Shown: positions 6,343 to 10,220 of the stretch, one piece after another
Layout of the letters: each line of letters begins with the position of its first letter
How positions within the stretch are numbered: position 1 is the first letter of the stretch
Source of the DNA: DATGLE01 sp035294325
Lineage (GTDB): Bacteria > Chloroflexota > Ktedonobacteria > Ktedonobacterales > Ktedonobacteraceae
Assembly (NCBI GenBank): GCA_035294325.1
Contig: DATGLE010000094.1
Coordinates: 1-10,220 of the forward strand
Reading direction: 5' to 3'
DNA: 10,220 nt
Notes under the pieces: model-generated
What the model saw: only the letters and a program-made list of their open reading frames with translations
The model's database searches: none
What the model was told of the DNA's origin: nothing
Made by a program: the position numbers and the translations under genes

Positions 6343-6395
6343 GTAACTTCTCAGGACCTTTGCCGCCTGTGGCAGCAAAGGTCCTGAGAAGTTAC
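6343..6395. repeat. perfect long hairpin element between operon genes
   Basis: Arms 6343-6363 and 6375-6395 are perfect reverse complements over 21 bp. The interior adds one mismatch, three more pairs and a TGT triloop. It begins at the base after the transporter's TGA stop and ends 54 bases before the next start codon. No T tract follows, so it is not a standard terminator. In mRNA it would form a very stable structure that could protect the upstream message, set the ratio of the two products or mark a cleavage site. A GA dinucleotide flanks both ends, compatible with, but too short to prove, insertion of a miniature mobile element. Confidence 0.85.
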
Positions 6396-6449
6396 GAGAA
6401 TGATTATGATCCTGCCATGCATTTGATAAACGATCAACAGGGGAAGACA

Positions 6450-7592
6450 ATGAGTCATAAATATTTATTACGGGCAACATCCATGTTACTGCTCGTGGCT
6501 CTGCTGGCGGGGCTGTTCGTGACTCCCGCCGGTGCGGGCAGTCGCAGCATTACAGGCAGAGCGGCCAGCCATGCGGGGAAGGCGACGGCAATCAACGCCA
6601 ATATCTATCTGCCAACAACAATGCTGTCTGCGATGTTCGAGCAGCGCGTCAGCCAGCAGGTTCCCGCCAGCTTCAACAGCGCCATCAACACTATCGTCGG
6701 CAAGCTGCCGCCGGCTGATCGCGCGTGGGCATACCAGATGGTCACAGCGCTCATCCAGCCATCAGCCACGCTGACCGGACTGAAGCCGCAGGCGGGCGGA
6801 CTGGCTACGTCCCTGCGCCTGAGCCTCTACCCGGGCGATCCTCACCCCGTCAATGCCAGCATGCTGATCCAGTTCAGCGTCATCAACTCGTCCACGGTCC
6901 AGGTCAGTGCCCGGCCTCTCCCCGGCAGTCCAGCGCTCATCAGCGGCCCGCTGACCACGTTCCAGATCCCCATCGGCCAGCTCAACAGCATCAGGACCAC
7001 GCCGGGATGTGGCAGCGCCGCGCTGGCCCTGAACCTGCAATTCCCGGTAGCGCCGGGCCAGGCAGCATCACAAACACAGGCAGCAGCGGGTATGGGGATG
7101 ATCGCACAGCCGGCGATGCTTCCGGCGCCGGGCCAGGCTCCCGCAGGCACCAGCGCCTATGTCGAGATCCCGGCATCGTCGCTGGCCTCGCTGGGCAGCG
7201 GCTTCGGCCCGATCTCGCTGGGCAATATTCTGGGCGCCCCGCTGAGCGCGCAAAATATTCAGATCGCCGTGCGTGGCAGCCAGCTTGCGATTAGCTCCAC
7301 CATCATGCTCGGTTCGCTCAAGCTCGGAACGGCCACGACCTACGTGCGGCCACTGGCGCAGGGTGGCAATCTGGCAGCGCACGTGGTGCAGACCACCGTC
7401 ACACTGCTCCAGGTCATCACCTTTCCCTACAACAGCTATAACCAGCAGATCCAGCAGATGCTCAATACGCGGCTCAACGGCGCGCTCTCCGGCAAGTTCA
7501 CCGTCAACAGCGCGGCAATTGGCGCCAATGGCAATATTCCCTGCGCGGCTGGCAACAGCCTGATCCTGACCGGCACGGCGAGCCTGGCGTGA
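6450..7592 (+). CDS. secreted two-lobed protein, putative lipid-handling partner of the MFS exporter
   Basis: A 380-residue exported protein of unknown family. Residues 1-29 are a Sec signal peptide with a likely cut after TPAGA. Two lobes follow, about 46-200 and 236-380, joined by an Ala/Gln/Pro/Gly-rich linker (203-234). Each lobe begins with a strand and amphipathic segment (ANIYLPTTMLSAMF; AYVEIPASSLASL), includes long alternating strands and a Gln/Asn-rich helix (second lobe: YNQQIQQMLNTRLNGAL), and ends with a Cys followed by a strand (C187 GSAALALNL; C365 AAGNSLILTG). The transporter's outer domain ends the same way. This layout recalls LmeA/DUF2993-type or TULIP-like lipid-binding domains, but that is an inference by eye. 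The ATG at 6450 is chosen because AGGGGAAG is just upstream and the signal peptide starts here; upstream in-frame codons lie in the hairpin. Same strand and close spacing suggest a shared operon with the lipoprotein and MFS genes. Confidence 0.7.
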   Translation: MSHKYLLRATSMLLLVALLAGLFVTPAGAGSRSITGRAASHAGKATAINANIYLPTTMLSAMFEQRVSQQVPASFNSAINTIVGKLPPADRAWAYQMVTALIQPSATLTGLKPQAGGLATSLRLSLYPGDPHPVNASMLIQFSVINSSTVQVSARPLPGSPALISGPLTTFQIPIGQLNSIRTTPGCGSAALALNLQFPVAPGQAASQTQAAAGMGMIAQPAMLPAPGQAPAGTSAYVEIPASSLASLGSGFGPISLGNILGAPLSAQNIQIAVRGSQLAISSTIMLGSLKLGTATTYVRPLAQGGNLAAHVVQTTVTLLQVITFPYNSYNQQIQQMLNTRLNGALSGKFTVNSAAIGANGNIPCAAGNSLILTGTASLA

Positions 7593-7608
7593 TTTGCGTG
7601 CTGACTGC

Positions 7609-8307
7609 TCATGATTTCGCCCGAGACGGCGCACCGATCTGCTCGTTAAAAAAGGTAAGCACGCGCTGCCACGCGTCCTGGGAGGCGGCAGCATCGTAAC
7701 GGGAACCCTGGTCGTTGAAGAAGGAGTGCCGCGCGCCGGGATAGATTTTGATGTCGTGCCGGATATTGAAGCGATCCAGCGCCTCGTCGAGCTTGCGCCC
7801 GGCAGCAGCGGTGAAGTCTTTCTCGGGATACGAGCCAACAACGGGGCAGAGCCGCGCTACCGCCTCGAATGGGCGCGGGTTGGCGCCATAGAAGGGCGCG
7901 ATGACCTTGAGTCGATCATCGGTGCACGCCCAGGCGATAGCAAATCCCCCGCCCATGCAGAAGCCGATAGCTCCCACGCGCGCATTATCAATGCCCGGCT
8001 GCGTAGAGAGATACGTCAGCGCCGCTTTTAGATCATTGAGGCTGCTATTATTGAGTGGCCGTAACAGCATCTGCCCCATGAAGCGAAACATACAGATGGT
8101 ACGGTTACGCCCCGTGAAGAGATCAACGGCCAGGGCAGCATAGCCCTCGTTAGCGAAACGGCGCGCAATATCCCTGATATTCTCGTTGAGACCATATATT
8201 TCGTGAATGATGACGACGCCAGGGAAGGGACCCTCCCCGTCTGGTCGCGCCAGGTAAGCGTCAACCTGCCGCGCTCCAGATGAAAACGAGACTGTTTGCG
8301 TTTGCAT
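7609..8307 (-). CDS. dienelactone hydrolase family protein
   Basis: A 232-residue alpha/beta hydrolase, the normal length for the family. It carries the family's active-site set: E36 in VVIIHEIYGLNENI, nucleophile C117 in GAIGFCMGGG (a Cys in place of the usual Ser), D164 in GSYPEKDFT and H194 in YPGARHSFFND. Members hydrolyse dienelactones in chlorocatechol breakdown or related cyclic esters; there are no catechol-pathway genes nearby, so the real substrate is open (a general carboxyl esterase is as likely). Cytoplasmic: no signal peptide. The ATG at 8307 has AAGGAGG eight bases upstream, better than an in-frame ATG at 8361. It ends 16 bases from the convergent secreted-protein gene and lies 87 bases downstream of a same-strand MFS permease, with which it may be co-transcribed. 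Confidence 0.9.
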   Translation of the reverse strand: MQTQTVSFSSGARQVDAYLARPDGEGPFPGVVIIHEIYGLNENIRDIARRFANEGYAALAVDLFTGRNRTICMFRFMGQMLLRPLNNSSLNDLKAALTYLSTQPGIDNARVGAIGFCMGGGFAIAWACTDDRLKVIAPFYGANPRPFEAVARLCPVVGSYPEKDFTAAAGRKLDEALDRFNIRHDIKIYPGARHSFFNDQGSRYDAAASQDAWQRVLTFFNEQIGAPSRAKS

Positions 8308-8394
8308 AGCAAGAGCCTCCTTGCACAAAAGATGATGAAATATAGCTCTATCATACGACACAGGGCCTTGCAGATGAAGACAACCGATACCGTG

Positions 8395-9603
8395 TTAACT
8401 TGCCGGGCGCGGCTCTCTGCGATGATGGGTTATGGCCCACCAGTTTACGCACATCAGCGCGGTGAGTGCGAGGGTGTAGGGCAGCAGCGTCCAGAGGCCA
8501 GCGGCCTGCGCCAGCGCTCCGGCCAGCCAGGGGAAGAGCGCGCCACCAACGACACTTGATCCAACCAGGAAGCCAACCGCGCTGGGAACGATGCGCGCGG
8601 GCACCAGTTGCGGAATAACGGCGATAGTCGTGGGGAAGAGCGGCCCCAGGAAAAAGCCGATCAGGCAGAATCCAAGCGCGGTGGTCCACCCGCTGGCAAA
8701 GCCCCAGACCAGCGCGACGCCTACGGCGATACCAGCGAGACAGAGATAGATCATCCTGGCCGCACTCAGGTGCAGCCACTCGGCGAGCGTGCCCATAAAG
8801 AAACGTCCGAGCGTGAGGCCGAGCCAGTAGCCGCTGGCGATCCAGCCCGCGACCAGCGTCCCCAGCATGCGCGTGTCCAGCGAGAAGCTGTAGTCCCAGT
8901 TGCCGATGCTGACCTCAACGCCGACATACAGGAAGAGAAAGAGCGCGCCCAGCCAGACGACGCCGAAGGTGAGCGCCGTCCTGAGCACGTTGCTATCGCT
9001 GTGCTGTTCAGCCTGCTGCTCGCCAGCGCTCTCCAGCACAGGAATGCGCAGGAATAGGACGCAGCCGAGCAGCAGCGGCAGGGCCATCAGGCACCAGACG
9101 AGATAGACGGCGTTCCATGCCAGGTTGGCGACCAGGAAGGCGGAGGCGACGAGCGGGCCGATCAGGGCGCCTGCTCCGTAGAACGCGTGCAGGTAATTGA
9201 GCAGCTTGGTGTTGCGCGGCAGAGACGCGATGGCGGCGTTGAAACCGGCATCGAGGACGGCTGTGCCGAAGCCGAATACCAGATTCACCGCCAGCGCGAG
9301 AATGACAGAAGGCGGCCTCAGGCTATAGGCCAGCGCGCCCAGAGAAAAAATCGCTATCCCCGCTATCAAATAGCGGCGCTGACCAAGTTTCTGTGTGAAG
9401 AGTCCGGCGCTGCCCGCGGAGAGAAAATAGCCTGTTGAGTAGAGAAAGGAGAAGACGCCGATGATGGCCTTATCGATGTGATAAAAGGCCATCTGGCTTG
9501 GAATGAGCACCCCCCAGGATCCGCCACTCGCCCCGATCAGCACAAAGCCACAGAACGAGAGCAATACCAGAGGCAGAGAAGAAGATCGTTTAGCAGTTGT
9601 CAC
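8395..9603 (-). CDS. MFS permease, FucP-like (about 12 TM)
   Basis: A 402-residue MFS transporter of ordinary length with about twelve hydrophobic segments and a short loop halfway (EQQAEQHSDSN). The stretch DAGFNAAIASLP...LNYLHAFYGAGALIGP (118-150) is typical of the FucP-like sugar permease group (COG0738), as is the GRFFMG motif opening the second half. The substrate is unknown: a sugar, or an organic compound linked to the hydrolase gene next door. The GTG at 9603 is chosen: GAAAGG lies six bases upstream, the first TM starts about 10 residues later, and a promoter at 9638-9666 would place transcription start downstream of the alternative ATG at 9678. Confidence 0.85.
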   Translation of the reverse strand: MTTAKRSSSLPLVLLSFCGFVLIGASGGSWGVLIPSQMAFYHIDKAIIGVFSFLYSTGYFLSAGSAGLFTQKLGQRRYLIAGIAIFSLGALAYSLRPPSVILALAVNLVFGFGTAVLDAGFNAAIASLPRNTKLLNYLHAFYGAGALIGPLVASAFLVANLAWNAVYLVWCLMALPLLLGCVLFLRIPVLESAGEQQAEQHSDSNVLRTALTFGVVWLGALFLFLYVGVEVSIGNWDYSFSLDTRMLGTLVAGWIASGYWLGLTLGRFFMGTLAEWLHLSAARMIYLCLAGIAVGVALVWGFASGWTTALGFCLIGFFLGPLFPTTIAVIPQLVPARIVPSAVGFLVGSSVVGGALFPWLAGALAQAAGLWTLLPYTLALTALMCVNWWAITHHRREPRPAS

Positions 9604-9637
9604 GGGGTGCCTTTCTAGCGAGCGAAAAACCTGCCTT

Positions 9638-9666
9638 ATGATACAACTTTTCCCCGCTATGGGCAA
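9638..9666 (-). promoter_or_regulatory. predicted promoter of the FucP-like permease gene
   Basis: On the minus strand TTGCCC (9661-9666), 17 bases, TATCAT (9638-9643). Transcription would begin near 9631, about 28 bases before the GTG start. The -35 box overlaps that of a facing plus-strand promoter. Confidence 0.55.
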
Positions 9667-9688
9667 CCCTGGTCTCATGTTCTATAAT
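9660..9688 (+). promoter_or_regulatory. predicted promoter driving the SILSIGSAG repeat protein
   Basis: TGGGCA (9660-9665), 17 bases, then a perfect TATAAT (9683-9688). The 5' leader would be about 195 nt and would include the 26-bp palindrome. Its -35 overlaps the -35 of the divergent permease promoter, so the two would exclude each other. Confidence 0.45.
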
Positions 9689-9842
9689 GAGTGTGTCCGG
9701 TTTCCATCATCATTGCTTACTCACGCCTGCGGCGCTCGCTTTAAATATTTAATGTTGTGGAAAAATGCGCTGCGCGCATTTTTCCACAACATTAAATATA
9801 CTCTTGCGCGCTCCGCCGCGCGAAGCTGAGAACCAGACACTC
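9689..9842. repeat. nested inverted-repeat element with a 26-bp perfect palindrome
   Basis: The core is a perfect palindrome with 26-bp arms (9745-9770 and 9774-9799) and a 3-base TGC loop. Outside it, GC-rich blocks (GCGGCGCTCGC at about 9730-9740 and its imperfect mate near 9804-9822) and outer ends (GAGTGTGTCCGGTT at 9689-9702; AACCAGACACTC at 9831-9842) also match imperfectly in inverted orientation. No T tract follows either arm. The organisation fits a MITE/REP-like non-coding element inserted between divergent genes, or a very strong cruciform or RNA hairpin. Confidence 0.8.
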
Positions 9843-9891
9843 TCAACGCAGACGCAGTTGCAACTAGTATTCTGAAAGGATAGAGATTACA

Positions 9892-10215
9892 ATGGTCAGA
9901 GCAAAGCAACGAGAGGCGGCGATCTCTGAAAAATCCTTGCGCCGGGCCACTCCTTCCTACGCCAGCCTCAAAAGCGCCGGCAGCGCGTTAAGCGTCCTGA
10001 GCCTCTACAGCTTCGGCAGCATCCTCAGCATCGGCAGCGCTGGAAGCATATTAAGCATTGGCAGCGCGGGCAGCATCCTCAGTATTGGCAGCGCGGGCAG
10101 TATCTTGAGTATTGGCGGTGCAGGTACAATTCTGGGTATCGGCGGCAGAGGCATATTTCAGCGCAAGGGTCAGGATTCCGCTGGCAGGCTGCTTTCCTTC
10201 AAAAGAAGCAGCTAA
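9892..10215 (+). CDS. short SILSIGSAG-repeat protein (predicted beta-solenoid)
   Basis: A 107-residue basic protein. Residues 1-27 are charged; 28-41 are a degenerate repeat. Residues 42-86 are five 9-residue units of consensus GSILSIGSA, the last two drifting to GSILSIGGA and GTILGIGGR. The tail 87-107 is basic and polar. The regular G-S-I-L-S-I-G-S-A spacing, with small and branched hydrophobic residues alternating, fits a narrow left- or right-handed beta-solenoid or a stacked amyloid-like rod. I know similar Ser/Ile/Gly-rich repeat proteins from actinobacteria and Ktedonobacteria, but no function for them. No signal peptide is visible. The ribosome-binding site is modest: AAAGGA about eleven bases before the ATG. 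Confidence 0.7.
   Translation: MVRAKQREAAISEKSLRRATPSYASLKSAGSALSVLSLYSFGSILSIGSAGSILSIGSAGSILSIGSAGSILSIGGAGTILGIGGRGIFQRKGQDSAGRLLSFKRSS
10015..10149 (+). repeat. tandem 27-bp repeats, five copies
   Basis: Five in-frame 27-base units encode the GSILSIGSA repeats. The third-position bases vary between copies (for example AGCATCCTCAGC, AGCATATTAAGC, AGTATTGGCAGC) while the protein is kept, so the repeat is old enough for synonymous drift and is held by selection on the protein. Confidence 0.9.
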
Positions 10216-10220
10216 CCTGG

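Noticed and set aside
6343..6395. Hairpin considered as an intrinsic terminator ending the lipoprotein-MFS operon
   Set aside because: No T tract follows the stem on either strand, and the next gene begins 54 bases later with its own ribosome-binding site and no obvious promoter in the gap.
6339..6449. Upstream TTG and ATG starts (6339, 6417) for the secreted protein
   Set aside because: They would translate the hairpin and place a hydrophilic tail before the signal peptide; the ATG at 6450 has the ribosome-binding site.
10015..10149. Regular 27-bp repeats considered as a CRISPR array
   Set aside because: The units are directly contiguous with no spacers and are translated in frame as GSILSIGSA.

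Overview
The window looks like chromosomal DNA of a GC-rich, spore-former-like Chloroflexota, most probably Ktedonobacteria. This is inferred, not proven. The basis is an LppX/LprAFG-type lipoprotein beside a 14-TM MFS exporter outside the Actinobacteria, many perfect palindromic repeats scattered in and between genes, a short secreted-or-surface-like SILSIGSAG repeat protein, and a single-domain HTH/acetyltransferase-like regulator. No rRNA, tRNA or CRISPR array is visible.

Layout. (1) Positions 1-1198, minus strand: a phage-flavoured gene cluster. It runs from a small Cys/His protein to a DUF5131 (phage Gp37/Gp68, three-Cys-motif) protein and then to a gene running off the left edge. (2) Positions 1199-1655: an AT-richer intergenic stretch. 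It holds a candidate short plus-strand RNA with its own promoter and intrinsic terminator, a possible eight-residue leader peptide with a stem-loop, and three copies of an ACTTTCAACAC motif, one inside the spacer of a consensus-like promoter. (3) Positions 1656-2495: an AT-rich gene for an N-terminal HTH plus C-terminal GNAT-like protein, probably acquired horizontally.

(4) Positions 2689-7592 are the most interesting part: a plus-strand operon of three envelope genes. It encodes an LprG-like lipoprotein, a 959-residue 14-TM MFS transporter and a secreted two-lobed protein. The transporter carries a fifteenth TM segment and an extracytoplasmic domain, plus a repeat-derived N-terminal extension. 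The pair lipoprotein + 14-TM MFS mirrors the mycobacterial lprG-Rv1410c (P55) operon, which moves triacylglycerol and other lipids to the cell surface. The transporter's C-terminal domain and both lobes of the secreted protein end in a similar Cys-then-beta-strand motif. I therefore propose a lipid-export system with extra extracytoplasmic lipid-handling modules. A 21-bp perfect hairpin sits directly after the transporter's stop codon.

(5) Positions 7609-9603, minus strand: a dienelactone-hydrolase-family enzyme and a 12-TM FucP-like MFS permease, convergent with the operon. (6) Positions 9604-10215: overlapping divergent promoters, a 26-bp perfect palindrome inside a larger imperfect inverted repeat, and a plus-strand 107-residue protein made of 9-residue GSILSIGSA repeats.
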